From contig NW_020194518.1 of NCBI RefSeq assembly GCF_002865645.1, forward strand, positions 863,672 through 927,671: a DNA stretch of 64,000 nucleotides, written 5' to 3'. This document shows positions 55,613-64,000 of the stretch, in pieces. The position numbers and the translations under genes are program-made. This DNA is from Hyaloscypha bicolor E (Eukaryota; Ascomycota; Leotiomycetes; Helotiales; Hyaloscyphaceae). The stretch's first letter is position 1, and each line of letters begins with the position of its first letter. The notes beneath the pieces are model-generated. The model made no database searches. It had not been told where the DNA came from and worked only from the letters and a program-made list of their open reading frames with translations.

Positions 55613-55945
55613 CCTTATCAATGGTGCCGGAGGGAGGATCAGAGGTGCGCTACCAACGAGTTAATGCGAGTTTGACGTGAGTTGTTGATCAAGAAGATGC
55701 TGATGAATGGCGGAGTTGACGTTCGTCCTGCCAAATCCGGGGCGCGCCACACTAGAAGCGGTTCCTGGCCAAGCACTCCCCTCATCCCCAGCAGCTCTTC
55801 GCGCTAATGAAAGGGGCCGCAGAAGGCACCACACCACTAAGACGGCTCATCGCCGACAGAATGTTGCGACCTTCGGCCCTCAGAGTTGTACAAAGCGGCG
55901 TATCTGAGACCTTTGGGACTGGAGGCACGTGCTACACATCTTGCA
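55613..55945. promoter_or_regulatory. Shared divergent promoter, methyltransferase/P450
   Basis: A 333-bp region between the divergent starts of the LaeA-like methyltransferase and the CYP58-like P450. Size and arrangement suit joint regulation of a small metabolic cluster. No factor site was identified. Confidence 0.45.
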
Positions 55946-57658
55946 ATGGGTTTCCTCGAGACCGTCCCGTATCCATATCTCTCAGCGACAGGCTCGGCCT
56001 TGGTAGTGTATCTTATCGCCGGCGCCATATATCGGTTATACTTCAGTCCCGTTGCTAAGTTCCCCGGCCCCAAACTCGCAGCTCTGACACTATGGTATGG
56101 AATCTTCATTGCAAGGTTTCAGAATTCACAGTTGATTTGCTGCAGGTACGAATTTTATTACGATGTGGTGTGCCGCGGGCAATACACCTTCCAGATCAAA
56201 CGGATGCACGAGAAATATGGTCCTATTGTCCGAATCAACCCCTACGAGCTTCATATCGAGACACCAGGATATTATGATGAGATATATGCGGGCGGAGGAA
56301 AGAGACGTGATAAGTGGAACTGGTTCACCAACCAATTCGGCATCCCAGAGAGCACGTTCGCGACTGCTTCCCATGAGAAACATCGGATGAGAAGAACGGC
56401 TCTGAATCCGTTCTTCTCGATGGCAAGTGTCCGGAGACTACAACCCATGATAGAAGAGACGTTGGAGAAGTTCTTGGGACGCTTTGCAGATTTCCAGAAG
56501 TCTGGTGAACCAATGGTTGTCTCTCTCGGCTATGCCGCCTTTACAAATGGTACATGCGATCCTCGGTCTTGACATACATCACTAACTCTTCTCTGCCAGA
56601 CATTGTAATGGAATATGCCTTTGCACGATGTGATCGCCGGATCGAAGCCCCAGATTTTGACCCTTCGTTCCACGATGCGTCGATTGTTGGGAGCACAATG
56701 GGACACATGACAAAGCAGCTCACCTGGGTGCTTCCACTCATGCAAACTCTGCCAGACTGGGTAACTATCAAGTTGAATTCTGACATGGCATCATATGTCA
56801 AACTCCAAAAGGTACGCTATTCCCGTGCTTGCTGAGTCGTCCACGCTGAATTTACGATTCTAGGATATCTTCAAGCAAATCGACAGCCTTCAAACAACAA
56901 CATATGACGGCCATCTAAAAGTCTCACATGACACAATCTTCCACGAAATTTTGAATAGCAAACTTCCCCCGGAAGAGAAGACTTCTACGCGCCTATGGCA
57001 AGACGGCCAGGTCACAGTTATTGCCGGCACTCTGACAACAGCATGGGCACTTTCCGTCATGACATACCACCTCCTGACCGTTCCTGAAGTACTCAAGAAG
57101 TTGAAAGCGGAGTTGGTATCGGCAATCCCAGATCCCTCAAAATCTCTCCCGCTTTCAGTACTTGAACAACTCCCCTATCTAACTGCATGTATCCAAGAAG
57201 GACTCCGTCTTTCCTGCGGTGTCAGCTCACGTCTCCAACGTATCGCTCCTGATGAAGACCTCATCTTTAACGACGGCAAGAAAACATGGATGATTCCCCG
57301 TGGAACGCCAGTCGGTATGACTAGCACGCTAGTACACTACGATGCCAGCATCTTTCCTTCACCAACATCCTTCCTTCCGGAACGATGGATTGAAAATCCA
57401 CGTCTAGACAAATACCTTATTGCATTTTCTCGAGGATCTCGGCAGTGTATTGGCATCAATCTCGCTTATGCTGAGCTTTATCTTGCATTGTCTACGATAT
57501 TTAGGCGGTATGGGAGTAAAGATGTTCGTGGTGAGGATGATCTGGGCGCTTTTGAGCTGTTTGAGACAACGGATAAGGATTGGGTTATTGTTGGGGACGG
57601 GATTACGCCTTTGACCGTTCCTGAATCTAAGGGTATTCGGATCCATGTTGTGAAGTGA
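55946..57658 (+). CDS. Cytochrome P450, CYP58-like
   Basis: ER-anchored monooxygenase of the type seen in fungal secondary metabolism; relatives include terpene oxygenases, but substrate cannot be read from sequence. Exons 55946-56094, 56146-56549, 56600-56811 and 56864-57658 join to 520 codons (519 aa). N-terminal anchor VVYLIAGAIYRLYFSPVAKF is followed by PGP. Then come EKYGPIVRINPYELHI, the I-helix VIAGTLTTAWAL, ExxR as IQEGLRLSCGV, FLPERWIENP, and the haem loop FSRGSRQCIGINLAYAELYL. Intron 1 is 51 nt and also open in frame, so unspliced transcripts would still encode protein with a 17-residue insertion. Divergent from the methyltransferase at 54030-55612. Confidence 0.9.
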
Positions 57659-58640
57659 AATTGTTCCGAGTTGGATCCAACCTTGGAAAGATCACCTTGA
57701 TATATAATGTCGATATTCAAACTGATTCTCCTGAGCTCTCATCTTTTGCAGTCCTCACTACGCCGTATCGTTGGCTCTTTTCTCGCAGCTTATGTGGGCT
57801 CCTCGAGCGCACATTTCTCCTTATTGCGTCTTGAACCTCTCGGAAAGCTTGTAGATGGTAGTTTGGCAGAACTGCGGTATTAGATCGCACGTACATTTTA
57901 ATCTATTTGGTAGCGGCAGAGATTTCGGTGGCCGACTTTGTATGGCCGACTTCTGGCATCCTTTCCTTAGAACTTCCGACTTCCCCATAGGGCTGCACAT
58001 GGCCTTGCTTAATTTCCGATATGCAATGAAAGAGGGGAGTGTTTGTTTTCTTTGCGCATCTCAATCTAAGCGTGCTCCTCTCCCTCGGACTAGCTCAAAC
58101 CATTTCCTTTTCGTTGCAACTCGTACTCTTAAGCGAAGGCTCTCGAAGCTTCCCCCCTTTCCCCAAATGAAGGAATTGTCAATGGGCAGCTAGCGCTCCC
58201 TGGGAGGGAATAGAGAGACCTCTGTTAGCTCCAACCTGCAACGAAAAGGGGGCTGGTTTCTATTCGTTGCATGACGGACTCTAAGCAAGGGAAGCTAACT
58301 TGATCTGAGACGAACTCCCTTTTCGTTGCAAGTCGTAGCCGTAAGCGATGCTTGTCCATTTTCTATGATTGCGGTGGTAGCGTAGCCACCAGGTCGCTGT
58401 TCTTTGAGGGGATTGTCTTTGGAACATAGCATTGTTATCGCCGTATGAAAATAGCATTGCAACCCCTTTGATGAATACAAAGACAAAAGAAGGCATTGTT
58501 CTTCCACAATTGTATTGTATTGCACATTTAAGTCCAAGAGGACTCGAAGTACGCTCTACAAAACCTTCCCTCAACTTTTGATCCAACACCACTTCCCTCA
58601 TCTACTCTTCACCGAGACAAAGTCAGCTATTTGCACAGTC
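57659..58640. other. Intergenic with short imperfect repeats
   Basis: About 980 bp. The block CCTTTTCGTTGCAA followed by (C/G)TCGTA and AAGCGA occurs near 58107 and again near 58318, and its complement appears near 58236. These look like eroded repeat pieces. No gene seen. Confidence 0.4.
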
Positions 58641-59474
58641 ATGGCTCCCCGATGTTTAGTCAAGCACCACTACCAATGCTGTGGGATTCAAATAAGCTAT
58701 TTCGCGCAATGCGGCCACACAACAAAAGAAGGAGACCACCATCCCGCCTGCGCATACCACAAACCCAACAACAAGTACCTCTCCTCTCTGGAAGCATTAC
58801 TCCAACCCCGCCAACTGACCCCCTCGACCTCTCCTGCTCCTCATCAACCCTTTCCCCAACCTTACCCCAAATGTCGTGACTTGCACCGCTACATCCACCT
58901 CCTCACCTCCAAATGCCCCGCCTGCGCCAACTCGCCTCAAACCGGCTCCTGGGATCCCAATATCTCGCAATTCGCAGCAACTTGGTCCCCGCTCTCTGAA
59001 GCAGAGATCTTCGAGCGAGGCGTCTACTGGTTGAACGAGATGCTGCTTGCGCGAGAAGAGACGTACCAAGGTGCGCTTGTGGACTGGGAGGCGGGGATGA
59101 GGGAGAGGCGGGAGATCGATACGGCGTTTGACATACCACTTTTGGAAAGAACGTATGGCTACGATCCCGCTGGTGTGAAAGGAGACTTTTTGAAAAAGGT
59201 TGAACGCGGAGGTTGGGAGACGAGGGAGAGGGAAAGGAAGTGTGGTGCCTGTCATGGAGAGATGGGCAATGTGATGGTGAGGAGACTTCCGTGTGGGTGT
59301 GTGCTTCATTTGAAGTGCATTCGGCGCTGCTTTGCTGGTGGGAAGGATTGCCCTGGTTGTGGAGTCGGGTTTAAGTTGGTGAAGATCCCGAGACGGGAGG
59401 ATCCGAGTCAGAAGGGGGAGGGAGAAGGTTACTATCCAATCTGGGAGGATGATGAGTATGTTAATTTTATTTGA
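58641..59474 (+). CDS. RING-type zinc-finger protein (family copy 3)
   Basis: Intact-looking member of the family at 21.3-23.5 kb, 277 residues, single exon. N-terminal Cys/His block (MAPRCLVKHHYQCCGIQISY, then QCGHTTKEGDHH), a CPAC pair after SKCP, a helical middle (EIFERGVYWLNEMLLAREET; DWEAGMRERREIDTAFDIPL), then a C-terminal RING: KCGACHG, LPCGCVLHLKCIRR and CPGCGVGF. The usual CxH is CGC here with the following H-x2-C (HLKC) kept, so most zinc ligands are present. Fits a putative E3 ligase-type or protein-binding RING; no E2-contact evidence. The tail is acidic and aromatic (YYPIWEDDEYVNFI). The two other copies carry complementary damage. Confidence 0.75.
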   Translation: MAPRCLVKHHYQCCGIQISYFAQCGHTTKEGDHHPACAYHKPNNKYLSSLEALLQPRQLTPSTSPAPHQPFPQPYPKCRDLHRYIHLLTSKCPACANSPQTGSWDPNISQFAATWSPLSEAEIFERGVYWLNEMLLAREETYQGALVDWEAGMRERREIDTAFDIPLLERTYGYDPAGVKGDFLKKVERGGWETRERERKCGACHGEMGNVMVRRLPCGCVLHLKCIRRCFAGGKDCPGCGVGFKLVKIPRREDPSQKGEGEGYYPIWEDDEYVNFI

Positions 59475-60730
59475 ATATATGTCCTTACGTTACCATAGCT
59501 TAATTCTCAGTGTGAAATCGAGTGATAGGGTATGGCCAAGTGGTGGTAGCAATTACAAGTGGGTGGCCAAGATTGCTGGAAGCTGGGTGGCCATTTGATG
59601 TGTTCGATGCTGCAGGGTTGGGAGTTGAAGTTGAGGAGATCAAAGAGGTCGAAAAAGTCGTTGTTAGTATTGAGCTGGAGCCGCAACCCAGAGAGCTGCA
59701 TGTTCCTGCCACTGGGTCGCACCCCTTCCCACAAAAATCTGATGTTGAGCCACAATAGCCGTATTGGCTACAGAAGTTTCAAATGCTGAGCCGATACAAG
59801 TAACGATGGCTCCGCATATACCATCCTTTGACGAGGCTCTGCCGGCAACAGGAGTCGAAATGGATCTCGGAGTCTGGATTGGAATTTGGAAAGTGCGAGT
59901 GGTTGTCGTCCATATTGTCGATTCTCGTGGTAATAACACGTTCTGTGACATATGGGGAGTTGAGTTCGGCTTGAGAGTTGTGGTTTTGAAGGGTGCCATT
60001 GAGCTTCTTTTGGATGTTCTGCGGATGAAGTTGCGAAAGACAAGTAAACATGAGTTTATCATTACATGAACGCGCAAGCTCTTCCTTTTCAATCGACAGC
60101 TGCTAAGTTCGATGGGGAGCGCTCGGTGAATAATCGGGTGTTGCTTGCTCCTACTGCAACACTTGTTGGGTAGACTTGCAGTGTGGAGAAGTCTAGAAGG
60201 ATTTGATTTCAAGAGCTTTGGGGCCAACCAAAAAACCCAGCCAACCACAAAGATCGTCAACAGGTTCTGCAAGGCTGATATTCTTCCTTATGGGGAGTCC
60301 AATGCTTAGAACCCCTTAAGTGCCCAAGCCTGCTCATTGAGGGGGTCAGCTTATGTGTGCTTTGGATGGACATAGGCTATAACATTTGCTCTTAGCTTCG
60401 GGGACATTACTCGCTGTCGCTTCCAGCGCTCAGGGGTACCTCGCTTAATCTCAATCACTCCACACATCCGGAAATAGCACTTAATGGTTTCCGAAGGGAG
60501 TAAGATAAGCTGAACCTAAAATAAACCGTTTGTTATTCGTGTTTATTGGGGGGTTAAATGTCTCTTCCACCATTCTTAGCTACCTAGGTACAATGTGCCC
60601 CGACCCTCGCTTAGCAGCCCCTTTAAAATTGCACTAGCAATGTGAGTTCAAGGGGAGAGCCCTACTCGATTGATGTCATGGGATATGTAAAGCTCACTTG
60701 ACGATAGAATTAATGAGGTTTAAGAGTAAA
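59475..60730. other. Intergenic, low-confidence frames only
   Basis: 1.25 kb. A 202-residue frame on the minus strand (59664-60272) begins with a hydrophobic segment (MQNLLTIFVVGWVFWLAP) and could encode a small membrane or secreted protein, but the remainder is low-complexity and other frames overlap it. I do not call it. No other feature seen. Confidence 0.4.
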
Positions 60731-61600
60731 TTATATTTCTCCTAAGCATACTGCACCCTTGCCATCCCATCTTCCTTGAATCTTTTGGTCAGATTCGCTC
60801 TTGTGCGTCAGCTCGTTGGCGTCGGGAGACCTCAAATTGGCCGCAATAAATGAACTTAGATTCCTCTGCACATCAACTAGTTCCATGAAGCTAATAGCTA
60901 GGAGTTTGTTTTCTACCAAGCTGGGCATGTCGGTGCTGGCTAGTTGGGAACGCCTACGTCACGCACGCGTCAGCTCCAAGAATGGCACGTGTAGAGATGA
61001 TAATCGATTTTCGAGATCGCTCTCCTCTGTGGGTACTAGCCTGATGACGTCTTGTGCGCATTTTGCACCTGGCCTCTCCAAATACTCCTCCAAAACCTGG
61101 AAATGAGGATTGAGTCTGTCCTCCTGGTCCTCCATCTATCTATCGAGTCTTTCGATGCGCTTAAGTATATCAAGCTCGTCGTTGTCTCTTGCTTGCCCAT
61201 TGCGAAAGAAGTCGTCTTTGCGATGAAACTGTGTCTCAATTCTCCACCCGAAACCCGAAAAATCATGTCAATTTGGCTCCGGAATTCTCCATCATGAGAT
61301 CCAAGATGATCGAAGAAGAGCCCAAATGGGTGTCTCATAACAGCATCCCGAAGTCGTTGACACTTATTTTGCTCAGTTGTCTTCGTAGATACCAGAAGTC
61401 GTCCTCCGTGAGTTGAGCATAGAGGAACTTCAGTCTCTGCACTTGCTGGATGGCAAGATGCTCTGCTACCACTGTGCAAAGGTCTTGCTCCTCCTTTTCC
61501 ATAATGCGGAGCTTTGCTCGTCGTACTTGGCTTTTACATGTAAGAAACCAGCATCAGCCTATGCCGGCGCTGAAGCTGATAAGGAACAGTGACCTTGAGA
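60731..61600 (-). pseudogene. Interrupted coding-like locus, helical protein
   Basis: Not recognised. Reading from the 5' side, coding-like segments appear in changing frames: AKLRIMEKEEQDLCTVVAEH and LYAQLTEDDFWYLRRQLSKI; then RKDDFFRNGQARDNDELDIL and EYLERPGAKCAQDVIRLVPT; then STDMPSLVENKLLAISFMEL to the stop at 60731. They are separated by stops (for example TAG within DR*MEDQED) and frame changes not all explained by clear splice sites. The charged, Leu-rich pattern suggests a helical protein. It is either a gene with several small introns or a decayed one; I favour the latter. Confidence 0.35.
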
Positions 61601-62352
61601 CTGAAGCTTCAGCAGAAACCCAACACAACCTTGCATTCTTTTGGGAGACTTTCCTCGTGCAAGGAACGTTTTCACAAACGCTATTTCTTGTCTCTCGATG
61701 GACGTGACCGCAGACAACATAATACGAATCAAGGTACTGAACCGCACATCGCGAGCGCGGAAGAGAAGAGAGCGGAGTTGCTTCGGCATTGGGAAGGGAA
61801 GATTAGAGAGCAGAATTGCAAGAAAGGCCAGGAGAAGCTCCGAAGTTTCCAAATCTCGTACAACTCAGCTAAAGTTTGCGAGCAAGAAGGAGAAGGATGA
61901 GACGATCGACCCAAGGGCCTTGAAGTGAGCACTGACTAGCATCAAAACCCCATCCATCTCCAGTAGTCAGGGAAGCCATGAATTACAATACAAAATTCTC
62001 TATGAAAAGCGATTACTCGTAAATACTCATGCTGACGTGAAAGTATCGAAAGAGAAAATGCATCTGCAGTTCGTGGAATATTTCCTTTGATCGAGAGACC
62101 CAATCACGAGGGCCTGGGTCTTTTGGATGAAGTTCTCACAACTTTTAAACCGTTGACAAAGAGAATGGCATTTGAAACAAGTAACAACCCATCCTTTCAT
62201 GTGTCTGGAGCACCAACAAAGAGCCCCGAACAACGCCTTTGCAACCAATACAATTCTAGCACTCCACAATGCCATTGTGCATAAGCATCACCCCATTTCG
62301 AGATAAAACATCCAAACATTGACCGCACGCTTACAACACTTCACTATCAACG
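61601..62352. other. Intergenic, upstream of amidoligase-like gene
   Basis: About 750 bp. Short frames on both strands with no motif. The last 70 bp is C/A-rich, like a fungal leader. Confidence 0.4.
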
Positions 62353-62982
62353 ATGGCTCTTCCTTGGACCTTCGGCGTGGAGTTAGAGTTCACAATTGTC
62401 TTCGTGTACCCTCACAATGTAGCTCTGCCAGATCCAACCGAGTCTCGAAAACTACGATTCAAGCCGTACCAGAACGAAATCGATAGATTCATTTCCGAAG
62501 AAGGTTTGCCACCCATTCATTCGACAACGGAACTTGCTGATCGCAACATATACAACGGAGAATTCATAAGACATATGGTGACGCCCGCAGTGCAACGCGA
62601 CATAGCGCAGACTTTGCATGCGGCAGGATTCCCGGGGCATATGGACAATCCAGCCAAGCTTGATGTGACCAACTGGCAGATCGATACCGACGAAAGCGTT
62701 AGGGGCCCGCATAACACGGAATACATATGGTCTTCGGTTGAGGTCAAATCACCAGCCTTGGCATTCAACCCAAAGAATTTAAAGGTCGTTGAGGATGTCG
62801 GTAAGATTATCACGAAGACATATCTCACTGACGTTGGCGAGTCGGCAGGTCTTCATGTCCACGTATCAGTAGGCGTAAATACCACGTTTCGACTTCAGAC
62901 CCTGCAGAACTTGTTTGCATTCTTGTTTGCTTTTGAGCCGCAAATTGATACTATATTAGATACCAGATACCCAAATACTTAA
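62353..62982 (+). CDS. Amidoligase-family protein, truncated
   Basis: Putative ATP-grasp-like amidoligase (PF12224 type), a family of peptide- or amide-forming enzymes widespread in fungi with mostly unknown substrates. Start MALPWTFGVELEFTIVFVYP contains the GVELEF strand with acidic metal ligands. Then come WQIDTDESVRG, YIWSSVEVKSPALAF and the signature ESAGLHVHVSVGV. Family members normally run to 350-450 residues; here the frame stops at 209, after FEPQIDTILDTRYPNT, just where the sequence turns extremely AT-rich. The 3' half is therefore missing, probably replaced by inserted repeat DNA; the last residues are likely not native. A functional enzyme is unlikely. Confidence 0.78.
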   Translation: MALPWTFGVELEFTIVFVYPHNVALPDPTESRKLRFKPYQNEIDRFISEEGLPPIHSTTELADRNIYNGEFIRHMVTPAVQRDIAQTLHAAGFPGHMDNPAKLDVTNWQIDTDESVRGPHNTEYIWSSVEVKSPALAFNPKNLKVVEDVGKIITKTYLTDVGESAGLHVHVSVGVNTTFRLQTLQNLFAFLFAFEPQIDTILDTRYPNT

Positions 62983-64000
62983 TTTACTAAATACTAGATA
63001 TTTAGATATTAAATACTAGATATTTAGATATTAAATACTAGATATTTAGATATTAAATACTAGATATTCATTTAGTTAAACCCTTAATTTAATTAAAGTC
63101 TTAGAATCTCTAAGCTTTAATTTTTAAATACTATAGCTTATAATAAACTTTAAGATATTTAGATCTAGAAAAAATTAATAAATTAAGAATAATCTAATAT
63201 ATGAAATTCTAAGATTATAAATATAGGCAAGATACTATAAGCTTAAAAAAAAAGCTATAAACCATTTGTAATTCTAATAATAAAGCTAAGGTAATATTAA
63301 GCTTATAAAGGATATAGAATATAAATTTAAGAGAATTTATACTAATATAGAACTATTTAAAAATAAAAAGTAAATAGCAATTTAAATCCCCGGAAATTGG
63401 GTAATACTAGTAAAGCCTAATACTATAATAAGGCTCTAGTATATCAAGAAGGCGTAAATATTAAGTAAATTACTAATTACGGAGTAAATTAAATTAGTTA
63501 CTAGAATACTAAATTATACGTTACTAGAGTAGAGACGAAAACGCTTTTATAAACAACTCATACACCATTCCTATAATTAGAATCCGAGCTTTGCTTCTTA
63601 GCTTTATCTATAGTTATAATAACCTTAATTATATAACGTGAACACGTTTTGCTAAATATATTATAAAAAAGCCGTAAATGTCTTAACTAATGAGTTAGTA
63701 GTAAATCTAAAGATACGCTAGTATAACCTAATAAATAAGCTAAAATCCTATTAGTAATAAAACTCTAATGAGACATTTTATATTTCGTAAGAAATATTAA
63801 TAATTCTTAACTCAAATAATTAAAAACTGTGAATATACATGGTTATTTTTTAACACTTCTCTTTGCTATCTATCTAGAATAGGTATTATCTATCAGTATA
63901 TTAAATTCACTAAACGCTGCCCCTAGACTTCTAAAACTAATCTCTTTTACAGCTAGAAAAATTATATCTTTCGCCCTAATACTCTTTAGTAGATTTCTCG
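62960..64000. repeat. AT-rich isochore, RIP-like
   Basis: The last kilobase is overwhelmingly A/T with many TA and TTA/TAA steps, no open frame, and no recognisable element. The sharp change of base composition at about 62960 is the border between a gene-containing and a repeat-derived isochore. The parent transposon cannot be identified by eye. Confidence 0.85.
62989..63068. repeat. 22-bp tandem repeat, 3.6 copies
   Basis: Head-to-tail copies of AAATACTAGATATTTAGATATT (three full, one partial) right at the start of the AT-rich isochore. Confidence 0.9.

Noticed and set aside
59664..60272. A 202-codon minus-strand frame with a hydrophobic start.
   Set aside because: After the first 20 residues the sequence is low-complexity and not protein-like; no homologue recognised.
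1..64000. tRNA, rRNA or CRISPR features.
   Set aside because: I scanned for B-box-like GGTTCGAATCC strings and cloverleaf partners and for regularly spaced repeats with unique spacers; none held up. The tandem arrays have no spacers.

Overview
The window is eukaryotic, from a filamentous ascomycete (Pezizomycotina). The evidence is short GT-AG introns (mostly 45-65 nt) and a gene set typical of that group: a HET-domain protein, a LaeA-like methyltransferase, an AA11-type LPMO, a fungal type III polyketide synthase, and CYP52-like and CYP58-like P450s. AT-rich islands that look like RIP-decayed repeats point the same way. A Leotiomycete-like origin is my guess from general resemblance and is not proven by the sequence.

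Layout. At 1-1099 (-) is a TOK1-type K+ channel cut by the window edge. Rad4/XPC lies at 1663-4165 (-). A methyltransferase-like membrane protein (5549-6538, -) is divergent from a CYP52-clan P450 (6780-8618, +). An SDR (9180-10244, -) faces that P450, with a coding-like fragment just beyond it. A 155-bp TIR element (MITE) sits in an AT-rich island at 10.4-11.1 kb. Then come BUD22 (11211-12626, +), an unknown Cys-tailed protein (13026-13979, +), a small membrane protein (14140-14547, -), a frameshifted GNAT (14922-15457, +), a type III PKS (16164-17673, +) and a LysM-bearing AA11-type LPMO (18509-19792, -) with an 8-bp minisatellite upstream. Two related RING-like genes (one broken) occupy 21.3-23.5 kb, and a HET gene 24562-26808 (+).

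From 26.8 to 47.7 kb the window is almost gene-free. The only convincing gene there is an AreA-GATA-like/DUF3295 protein at 33018-34859 (-). The flanks contain microsatellites, poly-G/T blocks and recurring GTACAGTAC-type palindromes. Gene density then recovers: a CCCH+CHY zinc-finger protein (47743-50486, -), a D-threonine-aldolase-like enzyme (52646-53752, -), a LaeA-like methyltransferase (54030-55612, -) divergent from a CYP58-like P450 (55946-57658, +), and a third RING-family gene (58641-59474, +). The last part holds an interrupted gene-like locus (60.7-61.6 kb) and an amidoligase-like gene (62353-62982, +) that stops where the sequence becomes an AT-rich isochore running to the window end.

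Functional links are modest. The divergent methyltransferase/P450 pair, perhaps with the adjacent aldolase, could be a small metabolic cluster. The P450/SDR/methyltransferase-like group at 5.5-10.2 kb is a second candidate. The most unusual observations are the degenerate RING family, a 97%-identical 110-bp repeat with a conserved reading frame, a 7-nt microexon, and the long gene-poor flanks of the AreA-domain gene. Family calls are from recognising motifs in the translations; no database search was run.
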